Shown: positions 1 through 9,193, counted from the stretch's first letter. The stretch: DNA of 64,000 nucleotides from Alistipes onderdonkii (GCF_025145285.1 NZ_CP102251.1:3658001-3722000), one strand, 5' to 3'. Numbers and translations: made by a program. Notes: generated by a model not told the origin, from the sequence alone.

Positions 1-1103
1 GCCTGCACGCCCCACATGGGCATCATGCGCACGAGCGTGGGATCCACCGGGTTGGGCGTGAAGTCGAGCCCGGAACCGGTCAGATCCTGGATATAGGGGG
101 TGATGCCCTTACCGTAGACGCCGTTCATGAACATGCGGAACCAGTCGCAGCATTTGATCGTGCCGCTCAACTGCACGCCCCACCCGAAGAGCGACGTGGT
201 GGCATCCTTCGATACCTTATACATGTAAGGGTTGCGCAGCACGGCCGAAGCGCGGAGGTGGCTGCTGCGGTCGGCGCCCCAGGCATATTGCAGGTACATC
301 GGGAAGTCGGGTACGCGCTGGTGGATCGGCTTGAAGTTCTCGCCGTAGGTGGCGCTCACGCTCGGCAGCTCGGCGGCGACGCCGAAGGTCATGTGCCTGC
401 GGGCGAACGACACCTCGTAGCGGATCAGCGTCGCGAAGTTGAAATTATAGGCGTTCGGCCCCTGGAAGTCGATGGTCGTGGGGGCGGCCGACAGGTCGCA
501 GAAGGTCGTCACGTCGCGTCCGAGGGTCAGCCCCTTGAACGACACGTAGGCCGAACGCAGGCGGGGCGTATAGCTTCCCTCGGCACCGCCGCGGAAGTCG
601 GCGTCCATGTAGATTACCACGCGCCCCAGCGCCCGGGTGTTGGTAATGGCCTTCAGGAAGAGGCGCGAGGTCGAGGCGTCCATCATCAACTTCTGCTTGG
701 AGTTGTAATTGCCCGGAACCGGGATGTCGTAGGGCACGAAGTCGATGTTGTCGACGATGCCGTCGAAATCATAGCCCGCGCGCAGGCTCACGAAGCCGCC
801 TATCGAGAACGAGAAACGGTTGTTCTTCGAGGCGAACACGAACTGGGGCTTCTCGGTCTGCTGGAAGCCGGGGCGGTGCGTGTCGATGTAGTCCTGCGTG
901 GCGTTGCCGACGGCCATGCGGTTGAGTGCCGCAGCCTGCTGCGCGGCACAGCCGCCGCAGTTGTAGATGGTATCCACCTCGTGTACGGAGATGAGGTAGA
1001 CCGTCGGCGAATAGTCGCCGCCACGGCGTTCGCCCCGGTGGTGCTGGGCGGAAGCGGAAGTCGCAAGGAGCAGGGAGACAATCAGAAGTCGAAATGTTTT
1101 CAT
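1..1103 (-). CDS. DcaP-like outer-membrane porin, C-terminus cut by window edge
   Basis: The frame reads from the ATG at 1101-1103 leftward off the window without a stop, giving at least 367 residues. A signal peptide (MKTFRLLIVSLLLATSASA, cut before QHH) is followed by a short region with a CGGCAAQQ motif. After that comes a long run of alternating aromatic/polar strand segments (for example FSFSIGGFVSLRAGYDFDG and LFLKAITNTRALGRVVIYMDADFRGG) typical of the DcaP-like trimeric porin family of Bacteroidota. The predicted role is passive uptake of small anionic solutes across the outer membrane; the substrate cannot be told. The protein lies divergent to the phosphoesterase at 1494. The family call comes from pattern recognition of the barrel and could be a related porin-like family. 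Confidence 0.75.
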   Translation of the reverse strand, partial: MKTFRLLIVSLLLATSASAQHHRGERRGGDYSPTVYLISVHEVDTIYNCGGCAAQQAAALNRMAVGNATQDYIDTHRPGFQQTEKPQFVFASKNNRFSFSIGGFVSLRAGYDFDGIVDNIDFVPYDIPVPGNYNSKQKLMMDASTSRLFLKAITNTRALGRVVIYMDADFRGGAEGSYTPRLRSAYVSFKGLTLGRDVTTFCDLSAAPTTIDFQGPNAYNFNFATLIRYEVSFARRHMTFGVAAELPSVSATYGENFKPIHQRVPDFPMYLQYAWGADRSSHLRASAVLRNPYMYKVSKDATTSLFGWGVQLSGTIKCCDWFRMFMNGVYGKGITPYIQDLTGSGLDFTPNPVDPTLVRMMPMWGVQ

Positions 1104-1493
1104 AAGCCGAATAAAATTTGGTTTTTTGGTTAAACTTGCTTGGTTCGGTATGTTTTGTTTTTGGGACACAGGCAGTTAATTTTCACCCCGGGAATTAGCA
1201 AGATATATGCCAAAAGAACCTGCACGGAATTTGATTTCCACCCCCTGCACCCGATTCCCGCGGCCTGCGCGGAGCAGAGGGTGCACCCCTGAAAATCGGG
1301 GAGGGAGGCGGTTTGTATGCGGATCCCGCTATCTTTCCGGCAGATAGGATGCCCCCGGGAAGCTGAAAAATAAATTTTCGAATCCCCCCGGCTTTCACTA
1401 TCTTTGTCCGGCCCGGACAGGCCGCGCCCGGCAGGACACGGGCCGTGTGCGGCCTGCCCGCTCCCCAATACGCTCATAATAAAAAGAAAGTAT
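1104..1493. other. Intergenic region between divergent genes
   Basis: This 390-bp gap separates the porin (leftward) from the metallophosphoesterase (rightward). The only convincing element is the rightward promoter at 1374-1406. The porin side is AT-rich from 1104 to 1215, but I found no clean TAnnTTTG box there. Open frames on the minus strand in this gap have no recognisable protein character and are not called. Confidence 0.5.
1374..1406 (+). promoter_or_regulatory. Bacteroidota promoter for the metallophosphoesterase
   Basis: TATCTTTG at 1399-1406 matches the -7 consensus TAnnTTTG. A TTTTCG stretch about 20 bp upstream (1375-1380) can serve as the -33 box. Confidence 0.6.
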
Positions 1494-2660
1494 ATGCTGC
1501 TCTGGATAATCTCCCTGCTGACGCTTGCGGCCGCGGCCGCCGACGTCATTCATTACCGCCGCATGCGGCGGCGTGCCCCGGGCCTCCGCCACCGGGTATT
1601 CATCGTCGCGGCGGCCGCGACCGATGCCCTGCCGGCCGTGATCGCCGTCGCCGGGGCCGTCACACGCGACAACACCACGGCGTTCATGACGTTCGCCATG
1701 TGGGCGTTCTGGGCCTGGATGGTGACCGTCCTGCCGCGCATGGCCTGCTATTTTTTCCGATGGACGGGACTGCCGCGGGTCGGCATCGCAGCAGGGGCAG
1801 GCGTCGTGGCACTCTTCATCTGGGGCGCTACGGCCGGGCGTACGACCATCCGCGTGACCCGCACGGAGGTTTGCTCCGAACGCCTCCCGGCCGGGCTGGA
1901 CGGGTTCCGCATCGCCCAGATCACCGACACGCACCTGGGCACCGTCGTGCGTCCCGAAGCGGAGCTGCGGCGCCTGGTGGACAGCGTCAACAGCCTTCGC
2001 CCCGACCTGATCGTCTTCTGCGGCGACCTGGTGAACATCCGCAGTTCGGAGCTCGACGCCCGCGCCCGGCAACTGCTGGAAGGCCTGCGTGCCCCGTACG
2101 GCGTCGTTTCGGTCACGGGGAACCACGATGCCGGGCTCTATATCAAGGACACCGTTGCGCAAAGCCCGGCGGCGAGCCTTGCGGAAGTGATCGCCCGCCA
2201 GCGTGCAATGGGGTGGAACGTACTGGAGGACACCACGGTTTACCTGCGCCGGGGCGGCGACAGCATCTCGCTCACGGGGCTTTCGTTCGACCCCGCGCTG
2301 CGGCACATGCGCCACGACCCCGACCTGCCGCCCGCCGACCTGAGCGGGGCCTACCGCGGCGTCCCCGATTCGCTCTACAACATCACCGCGGTGCATATCC
2401 CGCAGCTTTGGGGGCAGATCGCCGACGCGGGCTACGGCGACCTGACGCTCGCCGGGCACGTACACAGCATGCAGATAAAACTGCGCCTCTTCGGCCGGGC
2501 CTTTTCCCCGGCGCAACTGCTCTACACGCGCTGGAGCGGACGCTACGACGAAGGCGGGCGTACGCTCTATATCAACGACGGCACGGGATACGTGGTTTTC
2601 CCGATGCGCCTGGGAGCCTATCCCGAAATCACCCTGATAACCCTGCGAAGATGCGAGTAA
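1494..2660 (+). CDS. Membrane-anchored metallophosphoesterase (YkuE-like)
   Basis: 388 residues. The N-terminal ~115 residues contain about four hydrophobic segments (near 1-18, 34-55, 62-88 and 96-114), so the enzyme is anchored in the inner membrane. The calcineurin-like phosphoesterase fold follows, with metal-binding motifs in order: ITDTHLG (D145, H147), FCGDLVN (D178), GNHD (210-212), AVHIP and LAGHVHSMQ near the C-terminus. Family members hydrolyse phosphoesters with a two-metal centre; YkuE-type relatives are linked to UDP-diacylglucosamine or envelope phospholipid metabolism, but the substrate is unknown here. The ATG at 1494 is preferred over an upstream in-frame start because it follows the promoter and begins with the membrane segment. 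The last 10 bases overlap the next gene, so the two are translationally coupled. Confidence 0.85.
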   Translation: MLLWIISLLTLAAAAADVIHYRRMRRRAPGLRHRVFIVAAAATDALPAVIAVAGAVTRDNTTAFMTFAMWAFWAWMVTVLPRMACYFFRWTGLPRVGIAAGAGVVALFIWGATAGRTTIRVTRTEVCSERLPAGLDGFRIAQITDTHLGTVVRPEAELRRLVDSVNSLRPDLIVFCGDLVNIRSSELDARARQLLEGLRAPYGVVSVTGNHDAGLYIKDTVAQSPAASLAEVIARQRAMGWNVLEDTTVYLRRGGDSISLTGLSFDPALRHMRHDPDLPPADLSGAYRGVPDSLYNITAVHIPQLWGQIADAGYGDLTLAGHVHSMQIKLRLFGRAFSPAQLLYTRWSGRYDEGGRTLYINDGTGYVVFPMRLGAYPEITLITLRRCE

Positions 2661-3727
2661 CCCTCTCCGCCGCGGTCACGGCCGACGGCTACATGGACGA
2701 CGACAGCCCCCGGCGGCTGATTATCTCGACCCCGGGCGACTGGGAGGAGGTGTACCGCCTGCGGGCGGCCCACGATGCGATCCTCGCCGGCGCCGAGACC
2801 CTGCGGCGCGACGACCCGTCGCTGCTCGTCCGCGACCAGGCGGCACGCGCACGGCGCGTGCAGGCCGGGCTGAAGCCCGACATCGCCAAGGTCACGCTCA
2901 CCCGCTCGGGCGGCCTTTCGCCCCGCCTGCGGTTCTTCACCGCTGGCGATGCCGATCGCTACGTGTTTTCTCCAGGAGAAATAACTGGGTTGCAAAATGT
3001 TGCGACAGTCATCTCAACCAGCGAAGCAATTACCGCCAAATACATCGTCACCGAACTCGAAAAGCGCGGCATCGAACGCCTGATGGTCGAGGGCGGGGCG
3101 GGGGTGTTACGCATGTTCCTCGACGAAGGGATGGCCGACACGCTGCGGCTGGCCGTCAACCCGCGGCTGCGGCTCGGCAGCCGGGGCGGGGCAAGGTTCG
3201 ACGCAGCGCCGCCCCAGAGCATCCCGCACACCTGCGAGCAGGTCGACGGCATGGAGGTGACGACCTATACGCTGCATCCCGACACGACGGGGGAAGACCT
3301 GCGTTACCTGCGGATGGCGGTCGACGAAGGCCGCAAATGCACCCCCAGCCCGACGTCCTACTGCGTCGGTGCGGTCGTAGCCACGGCCGACGGCCGGATA
3401 TTTGCAGGTTACACGCACGAAACTTCCGCAACGCACCACGCCGAGCAGGAGGCCATCGCCAAGGCGCTGGCGGCAGGCGCCGTGCTCCGCGGCGCCGTGA
3501 TGTACTCCTCGATGGAGCCGTGCTCGCGCCGGGCGAGCGAGCCCGAAAGCTGCACACAGCTCATTATCAGGCATGGTTTCGCCCGGGCGGCCTTCGCACT
3601 CTACGAGCCCGACTGTTTCGTCTGCTGCCGCGGAGCGCTGACCCTGCGCGAAGCGGGCGTCGACGTCAGGGCATACCCGGCGCTGGCCGGGGGCGTATGG
3701 GAAGCCAACGCGCACCTGAAGCGATGA
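2651..3727 (+). CDS. ribD: Bifunctional riboflavin-type pyrimidine reductase/deaminase, domain order reversed
   Basis: 358 residues. Residues ~1-205 are a RibD C-terminal-type (DHFR-fold) reductase, with GAETLRRDDPSLLVR at 47-61 and MVEGGAGVL at 145-153. Residues ~215-358 are a zinc cytidine-deaminase-like domain with HAE (263-265), EPC (289-291) and a third ligand C301. In textbook RibD the deaminase is N-terminal and the reductase C-terminal, so the order is inverted. The two activities convert diaminohydroxyphosphoribosylaminopyrimidine to the ribitylamino-uracil phosphate in flavin synthesis. No other rib gene is nearby. A role in a different pterin or pyrimidine pathway is possible. The ATG lies inside the end of the upstream gene (10-nt overlap). 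Confidence 0.75.
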   Translation: MRVTLSAAVTADGYMDDDSPRRLIISTPGDWEEVYRLRAAHDAILAGAETLRRDDPSLLVRDQAARARRVQAGLKPDIAKVTLTRSGGLSPRLRFFTAGDADRYVFSPGEITGLQNVATVISTSEAITAKYIVTELEKRGIERLMVEGGAGVLRMFLDEGMADTLRLAVNPRLRLGSRGGARFDAAPPQSIPHTCEQVDGMEVTTYTLHPDTTGEDLRYLRMAVDEGRKCTPSPTSYCVGAVVATADGRIFAGYTHETSATHHAEQEAIAKALAAGAVLRGAVMYSSMEPCSRRASEPESCTQLIIRHGFARAAFALYEPDCFVCCRGALTLREAGVDVRAYPALAGGVWEANAHLKR

Positions 3728-3807
3728 ATCGGGCGTAAATTGTGTCCATAAGGGCCTAAAATTGGCCTCTTTTTCCGGAAAATCGCGCAACATATCGGGA
3801 TAACTTA

Positions 3808-3815
3808 TATATTTG
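3808..3815 (+). promoter_or_regulatory. -7 box of the TolC/HlyD/ABC-2 operon
   Basis: TATATTTG is an exact TAnnTTTG match 22 bp before the tolC-like ATG at 3838. No clear TTTG -33 box is visible. Confidence 0.55.
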
Positions 3816-3837
3816 CCCCATAAACGCATTGATTAAT

Positions 3838-5292
3838 ATGAAAATAGCAGTCAGAACCCTCCTTGCGGCGGCGGCACTTGCGACCATCGTCCGGCTGCCT
3901 GCGCAGGAGGCCAAGCGTACGCTCTCGCTCGACGAGGCGATCGCCGTAGCGCTCACGGAAAACCCCGCGATGAAAGCAGCCGAGTTCGAGGAGAAGGCCG
4001 CCACCCAGGAACGCCGTGCGGCCATCGGCCTGCGTATGCCCAAGATCAGCGTCATGGGCGCATACGCCTATATGTCCAAGGATATAGGATTCGATTTCAA
4101 CGAGATGAAAGGCCCGGCCAAAGAGCTCGCCGGGCAGATACTCGGCAGCGGGCTCATACCGCCCGAAATGATCCCGTCGATCAACGGGCTGCTCAATCCG
4201 CTGATGAACGCCGACTGGTTCCTCAAGGTGCAGGATCAGAGCCTCGGGTTCGTGGGCGGGCAGGTCTCGGTGCCCATCTGGCTGGGCGGCAAGATCAACG
4301 CCGCCAACCGCGCCGCCAGGATCAACGAACGCACGGCGGAGGAGCAGGGCAACCAGACCCGCAATGCGCTGATTTCGGAGCTCGTGGAGCGCTACTTCGG
4401 GCTGGCACTCGCCATGCAGGTCGTCGAGGTGCGCCGGCAGGTGGTCGACGGCGTACGCCGCCACCTCGAAGATGCCGTCGCGCTCGAAAAGAACGGCATG
4501 ATCGCCCAGAGCGAACGCCTCTACGTCGAATTCAAGATGGCGGAGGCCGAGCGTGAGCTGGCCAATGCCGAATTGCAGGCTCAAACCATCGCCAGCGCTC
4601 TGAACAGCACGCTGGGGCAGGACAACGCGTGGCAACCCGTGACGTCGATGTTCATCGTCGACCGGGTCGAGGACGTGGCCTATTACCAGGATCTGGCGCA
4701 AGACCGCAACCCGCTGCTCAACCAGGTCTCGCTCAAGCGCCAGCTGGCCGAAGAGGGCGTGCGCGCGCGGCGCTCCGACTTCCTGCCGCAGGTGGCGGCC
4801 ATCGGCGGCGGTTCGTTCTACAACTACCAGGTCGCAGGACTCGTGCCCCGCTGGGCGGTGGGCGTGGGGGTCAACATCAAGATCTTCGACGGCCTGAACC
4901 GCGAGTATAAATATTCGGCGGCCAAGCAAACCGTACGCCGGGTCGGCGCCTTGCAGAACAAGGCCGGAAAGGACATCTCGGTGCTGGTGGAGAAACTCTA
5001 CAACCAGATGATGAACTACCGCAACCAGATGACCTCGATCGACGCCTCGCTCGCCTTCGCCGAGGAGTACCTCCGCATGAAGAACGCCGCCTTCCTCGAA
5101 GGCATGAGCTCGTCGACCGACCTGATCGACGCCGAGCTGAACCTCGCGGGCGTACGCACCGAACGCCTCCAGGCGGCCTACAACTTCGACCTGCTGCTGG
5201 CGCAACTGCTCGAAGCCGCAGGCATTAGCGACGAATTTTCGGCTTACGCCCGCCGCGCCGACGCACGGCCGATCCTGTTCGATAAAAAGTAA
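3838..5292 (+). CDS. TolC-family outer-membrane efflux protein
   Basis: 484 residues with a signal peptide (MKIAVRTLLAAAALATIVRLPA). The body has the TolC repeat layout: two long alpha-helical, Ala/Glu/Gln-rich halves, each opening with a motif like LSLDEAIAVALTENPAMKAAE, with beta segments between them. It should form the trimeric outer-membrane duct for the export system encoded just downstream. I chose the ATG at 3838 over the in-frame TTG at 3829 because it starts directly at the signal peptide. It is first of a tight operon; the gap to the next gene is 16 bp. Confidence 0.9.
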   Translation: MKIAVRTLLAAAALATIVRLPAQEAKRTLSLDEAIAVALTENPAMKAAEFEEKAATQERRAAIGLRMPKISVMGAYAYMSKDIGFDFNEMKGPAKELAGQILGSGLIPPEMIPSINGLLNPLMNADWFLKVQDQSLGFVGGQVSVPIWLGGKINAANRAARINERTAEEQGNQTRNALISELVERYFGLALAMQVVEVRRQVVDGVRRHLEDAVALEKNGMIAQSERLYVEFKMAEAERELANAELQAQTIASALNSTLGQDNAWQPVTSMFIVDRVEDVAYYQDLAQDRNPLLNQVSLKRQLAEEGVRARRSDFLPQVAAIGGGSFYNYQVAGLVPRWAVGVGVNIKIFDGLNREYKYSAAKQTVRRVGALQNKAGKDISVLVEKLYNQMMNYRNQMTSIDASLAFAEEYLRMKNAAFLEGMSSSTDLIDAELNLAGVRTERLQAAYNFDLLLAQLLEAAGISDEFSAYARRADARPILFDKK

Positions 5293-5308
5293 AAAATTAT
5301 AGAATCCT

Positions 5309-6298
5309 ATGAAGCGAAGCAACATTATCGGAATCATCGCGGCCGCTGTGGTCATCATCGTCTCGGTCGTGCTGATCAGTTGGTACCTCCGGAAAACGAC
5401 CCCGATGCTGATACAGGGCACGGTGGAGTGCACGACCTACAAAGCCTCGTCGAAAGTCCCGGGGCGCATCGACGACATGAAGGTCAGTCAGGGCGACCGC
5501 GTGGAGAAGGGGCAGCTGCTCTACACGCTCTCGACCCCCGAGCTGGAGGCCAAACTCCAGCAGGCCGAGGCCGTGAAGAGCGCCGCCGCGGCACTCGACC
5601 AGGCAGCCTTGGCAGGCGCCCGCATCCAGCAGATCGAAGCCGCCCTGAACATGTGGGAGAAGGCGCAGGCCGGGCTGGAACTGGCGCGCAAGACCTACGA
5701 CCGCGTGAAGAACCTCTACGACCAGGGGGTAGTCCCCGAACAGAAGTTGGACGAGGCGTCGGCCAACTACAAGGCGATGGAAGCCACGGCGCTGGCCGCC
5801 AAGGCGCAGTACGACCTGGCGTCGGACGGAGCCCGCAAGGAGGACAAGGAGGCCGCTGCGGCGCGTGTCCGCCAGGCCGAGGGAGCCGTGAGCGAGGTCG
5901 AATCCTACATCGGCGACGCGATGGTCTATGCACCCGTGACGGGCGAGGTTTCGACCATCATCGCCGAGCAGGGCGAACTGGTGGGCAGCGGCTATCCCGT
6001 GGTGGCCATCCTCGACCTGACCGACCTGTGGGTGACCTTCAACATCAAGGAGACCCTGCTCCCGGGGATCGGCGTCGGCACCCGCATGAGCGGCTATGTC
6101 CCGGCGCTGGACTACGACGTCGAGTTCGAGGTGACCTACATCTCCGCACAGGCCGACTTCGCGACATGGGCGGCGACGCGTACGCAGGGAGGGTTCGACA
6201 TCCGCACCTTCGCCATCAAGGCCAGGCCTGTGTCGCATGTGGAGAATATGCGCCCGGGCATGAGCGTAATCGTGGACTGGGACGAAATCCGGAAATAG
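5309..6298 (+). CDS. HlyD-family periplasmic adaptor (membrane fusion protein)
   Basis: 329 residues. There is one N-terminal membrane anchor (about 6-27), then a biotinyl-lipoyl half-motif around KVSQGDRVEKGQLLYTL. A long Ala/Gln/Glu-rich coiled-coil hairpin (~80-185) leads to the second lipoyl half (VYAPVTGEVSTIIAEQGELV) and a beta-barrel domain ending MRPGMSVIVDWDEIRK. This is the usual adaptor joining an inner-membrane transporter to TolC. It sits between the TolC gene and two ABC-2 permease genes, in the YhiI/YbhG-like arrangement. Confidence 0.92.
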   Translation: MKRSNIIGIIAAAVVIIVSVVLISWYLRKTTPMLIQGTVECTTYKASSKVPGRIDDMKVSQGDRVEKGQLLYTLSTPELEAKLQQAEAVKSAAAALDQAALAGARIQQIEAALNMWEKAQAGLELARKTYDRVKNLYDQGVVPEQKLDEASANYKAMEATALAAKAQYDLASDGARKEDKEAAAARVRQAEGAVSEVESYIGDAMVYAPVTGEVSTIIAEQGELVGSGYPVVAILDLTDLWVTFNIKETLLPGIGVGTRMSGYVPALDYDVEFEVTYISAQADFATWAATRTQGGFDIRTFAIKARPVSHVENMRPGMSVIVDWDEIRK

Positions 6299-6307
6299 GA
6301 GGGGACG

Positions 6308-7486
6308 ATGCCGGGATTCCTGCATAATACCTACGCCGTCCTGCGGCGCGAGCTTGTGCGGCTGACGCACCAGCCGATGTATTTCGTGCTGATGCTCGTG
6401 CTGCCCGTGGTGTCGTTCGCATTCTTCGCGCTGCTGTTCAATAAGGGTGTGGCCCGCGACATCCCGATCGCCGTGCTGGACGATGACCACACGTCGCTCT
6501 CGCGCAAGGTCACGCAGATGATCGACGCGACCCCGACGGCCCTGGTCGCCTACGAAATTCAGGATATGGACGAAGGCGAGCGGCTGATGCGCGAAGGGAA
6601 GGTCATGGCCATCGTGCAGATCCCGTCGTTCTTCGAGAAGAATATCCTGAGCAACAGCCAGACGCACATCGAGAATTACGTTTCGGGGACGAACATCACG
6701 GTCAACGGACTGCTGTCGAAAGACATCCAGACCGCCGTGACGACCTTCACGGCCGGCATCCAGCTGCAACTGCTCACCAAACAGGGGCTCAGCGAGAAGC
6801 AGGCCATGGCGCAGCTGATGCCCGTGCGGTTCAGCCGGCACGTATTGTTCAATCCCTATATCAATTACGGCTATTACCTCTCGCCGAGCTTCATGCCCAT
6901 GATGCTGCTCATCTTCGTGGTCATGGTGACCGTCTTCACCATCGGCACCGAACTCAAGCACGCCACCGCGCGCGAGTGGATCGACACGGCGAACGGTTCG
7001 GTAGGGGCGGCCCTCACGGGGAAAATACTGCCCGTGACGGTCATCATGTTCCTCATGTCGCTGGTGATGCTGCTCATCATCTTCAAGGTCGTGGGCGTGC
7101 CGCTCAACGGCAGCCTGACGGTCATACTCCTCGGCACGCTGCTCTTCATCCTGAGCTACCAGGCCATCGCGGTGTTCATCGTGTCGCTGCTCTCGAACCT
7201 GCGCCTGTCGCTCTCGATCGGCGGCGGGTACTCGGTACTGGCCTTCACCTTCTCGGGCCTCACGTTCCCGGTCATGGCCATGTGGCCCGCCATGCGGTAC
7301 CTGAGCAAGCTGTTCCCGTTCACCTACTACACCGACATCTTCGTCGACCAGATGCTGCGGGGCGCCCCGGTCGCCTGTTCGCTGCCCGACATGGGCTATA
7401 TGTCGCTTTTCATCGTCTTACCGCTCCTGTGCCTGCCGCGCCTGCGGACGATCTGCACGGAGGAAAAATACTGGGGGAGGTTATAA
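6308..7486 (+). CDS. ABC-2 type permease subunit 1
   Basis: 392 residues. One transmembrane helix near residues 20-40 is followed by a ~140-residue extracytoplasmic domain (from GVARDIPIAVLDDDHTSLSRKVTQ). Five hydrophobic segments in the C-terminal half form the ABC-2 core, with the TFSGLTFPVMAMWPAMRYLSKLFPFTYY region typical of the family. It resembles YbhS/YhhJ-type drug or chaotrope export permeases. It follows the HlyD gene by 9 bp and precedes a paralogous permease by 1 bp. No ATPase gene is present in this operon. Confidence 0.88.
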   Translation: MPGFLHNTYAVLRRELVRLTHQPMYFVLMLVLPVVSFAFFALLFNKGVARDIPIAVLDDDHTSLSRKVTQMIDATPTALVAYEIQDMDEGERLMREGKVMAIVQIPSFFEKNILSNSQTHIENYVSGTNITVNGLLSKDIQTAVTTFTAGIQLQLLTKQGLSEKQAMAQLMPVRFSRHVLFNPYINYGYYLSPSFMPMMLLIFVVMVTVFTIGTELKHATAREWIDTANGSVGAALTGKILPVTVIMFLMSLVMLLIIFKVVGVPLNGSLTVILLGTLLFILSYQAIAVFIVSLLSNLRLSLSIGGGYSVLAFTFSGLTFPVMAMWPAMRYLSKLFPFTYYTDIFVDQMLRGAPVACSLPDMGYMSLFIVLPLLCLPRLRTICTEEKYWGRL

Positions 7487-7487
7487 C

Positions 7488-8711
7488 ATGGGCAGGTTCA
7501 TACATCAGATCACATCCTACCGGCAGCAGATGCTGTCGGTCATGCGCAATGAATTCCGCTCGATATTCACCGACGCAGGCGTCGTCCTCATCCTGGTACT
7601 CGCGCTGATCATCTACGCCACGGTCTACTCGATGGCCTACGGCGCACAGGTGTTGCGCAACGTGCCGATCGGCGTGGTGGACGAGTGCCGCACACCGACC
7701 AGCCGCAGCCTCGCAGCGACGTTCAACGCCGGGCCGAATACGTACGTGGCCTACAACCCGACGAACATGGAGGAGGCCAAGGAGCTCTTCTTCAGCCGCA
7801 AGATATACGGCGTGGTCTATATCCCGTCGGACTACGAGGAGAAACTGCTCGGGGGCTCGCAGGCCAACGTGGCGATCTACGTCGATGCCAGCTACTTCCT
7901 GATGTACCGCCAGGCTTTCCAGGAACTGGTGACCTCGATCGGCAGCACGGGCGCAATGGTGGAATTCCAGCGCCTGATCGCCAAGGGGGCGGACATCCCG
8001 CAGGCAAAGGCCACGACGCAGCCCGTAATCTACCAGTCGCACAACCTGTTCAACCCCTACCTGGGATACGGCACCTTCGTCATGCCGGCGATCATCATGG
8101 TCATCATCCAGCAGACGCTGCTCATCGGCATCGGCATGATCGGAGGCACGTGGCGCGAATTCGGGCTCTACCGCAAACTCTGCCCGCCCGACCGCAAACG
8201 CATGTCCACGCTGCCCATCGTTCTGGGCAAGGCCACCGTCTACGGGCTGATCTACGGCGTGACGACCTTCTATATCCTGGGCTTGCACTACCGGCTGTTC
8301 CATTACCCGATGAACGGCGCCACGAGCACCGTCGTGGTCTTCATGCTGGCATACCTGGCCGCCTGCATCTTCCTCGGCATCGCCATCTCGACGCTGTTCC
8401 GCTACCGCGAAAATTCGCTACTGCTGTTGTTGTGGACGTCGATACCGCTGCTGATGCTCAGCGGCGTGTCGTACCCCCGCGAGGGCATTCCCGACTGGCT
8501 GTTCAACTTCGGGCAGCTGTTCCCCAGCAGCCACGGTGTCGACGGCTTCATCCGCATCCAGAGCATGGGCGCATCGCTCAGCGAGGTGCTGCCCGAAATC
8601 CGGATGCTCTGCATCCTTACACTCATCTACGGCGGGCTGGCCTGCATCGGCATTCACCAGGTGATCGCCCGCGCAGCCAAGGATACGCCCGTCAAAAACC
8701 AGAACAGATAA
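7488..8711 (+). CDS. ABC-2 type permease subunit 2
   Basis: 407 residues, a diverged paralogue of the preceding permease with the same plan: one N-terminal membrane helix, a periplasmic domain (VLRNVPIGVVDECRTPTSRS onward), then a five-helix ABC-2 core with LMLSGVSYPREGIPDWLFNFGQLFPSSHGVDGF. The two permeases probably form a heterodimer with the HlyD and TolC proteins. The stop codon overlaps the start of the next gene by one base (TAATG), which suggests co-translation. Confidence 0.88.
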   Translation: MGRFIHQITSYRQQMLSVMRNEFRSIFTDAGVVLILVLALIIYATVYSMAYGAQVLRNVPIGVVDECRTPTSRSLAATFNAGPNTYVAYNPTNMEEAKELFFSRKIYGVVYIPSDYEEKLLGGSQANVAIYVDASYFLMYRQAFQELVTSIGSTGAMVEFQRLIAKGADIPQAKATTQPVIYQSHNLFNPYLGYGTFVMPAIIMVIIQQTLLIGIGMIGGTWREFGLYRKLCPPDRKRMSTLPIVLGKATVYGLIYGVTTFYILGLHYRLFHYPMNGATSTVVVFMLAYLAACIFLGIAISTLFRYRENSLLLLLWTSIPLLMLSGVSYPREGIPDWLFNFGQLFPSSHGVDGFIRIQSMGASLSEVLPEIRMLCILTLIYGGLACIGIHQVIARAAKDTPVKNQNR

Positions 8712-9193
8712 TGTATGTCAAATATCAGATGCCGCTGATCGCCGTCAGCGATGTCGGCCGCTCGAAACGGTTCTACTGCGGGCTGTTCGACCAGCGGGTC
8801 GTATTGGATTTCGGGGAGAACGTCACGTTCAGCGGCGGCTTCGCCATACAGGAGAAATTCGCGTGGCTTACGGGCCTCGCGGAAGATTCCGTGCGCAGCC
8901 GCCCGAACAACATGGAGCTCTATTTCGAAACGGACGACCTCGACGCATTCATGCAGCGGCTCGGGGAGTGGCCCGACCCCGTCGAACTGCTCCACCCGCC
9001 CCACAAATACGGCTGGCAACAGTGCACCGTACGTTTCTACGATCCCGACGGCCATATCGTCGAAGTAGGCGAGGCGATGGAGGTCGTCATAAGGCGCTGC
9101 CTTGCCGAGGGACACACGGCAGAGGAGACCGCCGCGCTCACCCAGCATCCCCTCGAATTCGTGCTCCGCGTCCGGGACGAAGCGGGGAAATAG
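8711..9193 (+). CDS. VOC-fold (glyoxalase/bleomycin-resistance-like) protein
   Basis: 160 residues. The N-terminal ~120 residues fit the vicinal-oxygen-chelate fold: opening strand MPLIAVSDVGRSKRFYCGLFDQRVVLDFG, middle LYFETDDLDAFMQRL and closing FYDPDGHIVEVGEAM. The C-terminal ~40 residues (VVIRRCLAEGHTAEETAALTQHPLEFV) form a helical tail absent from minimal VOC proteins. The family includes glyoxalases, dioxygenases and drug-binding proteins; the substrate cannot be inferred. The ATG overlaps the permease stop by one base, so it is translated with the efflux operon and may modify or bind its cargo. Confidence 0.8.
   Translation: MYVKYQMPLIAVSDVGRSKRFYCGLFDQRVVLDFGENVTFSGGFAIQEKFAWLTGLAEDSVRSRPNNMELYFETDDLDAFMQRLGEWPDPVELLHPPHKYGWQQCTVRFYDPDGHIVEVGEAMEVVIRRCLAEGHTAEETAALTQHPLEFVLRVRDEAGK

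Noticed and set aside
1130..1549. Minus-strand open frame in the porin-phosphoesterase gap
   Set aside because: No signal peptide or domain and unusual composition. It overlaps the phosphoesterase promoter and start.
1445..2650. Upstream extension of the ribD frame across the phosphoesterase gene
   Set aside because: The extension is Arg/Pro/His-rich and antagonistic to the phosphoesterase frame, which has all its metal motifs. The reductase domain starts normally at 2651.
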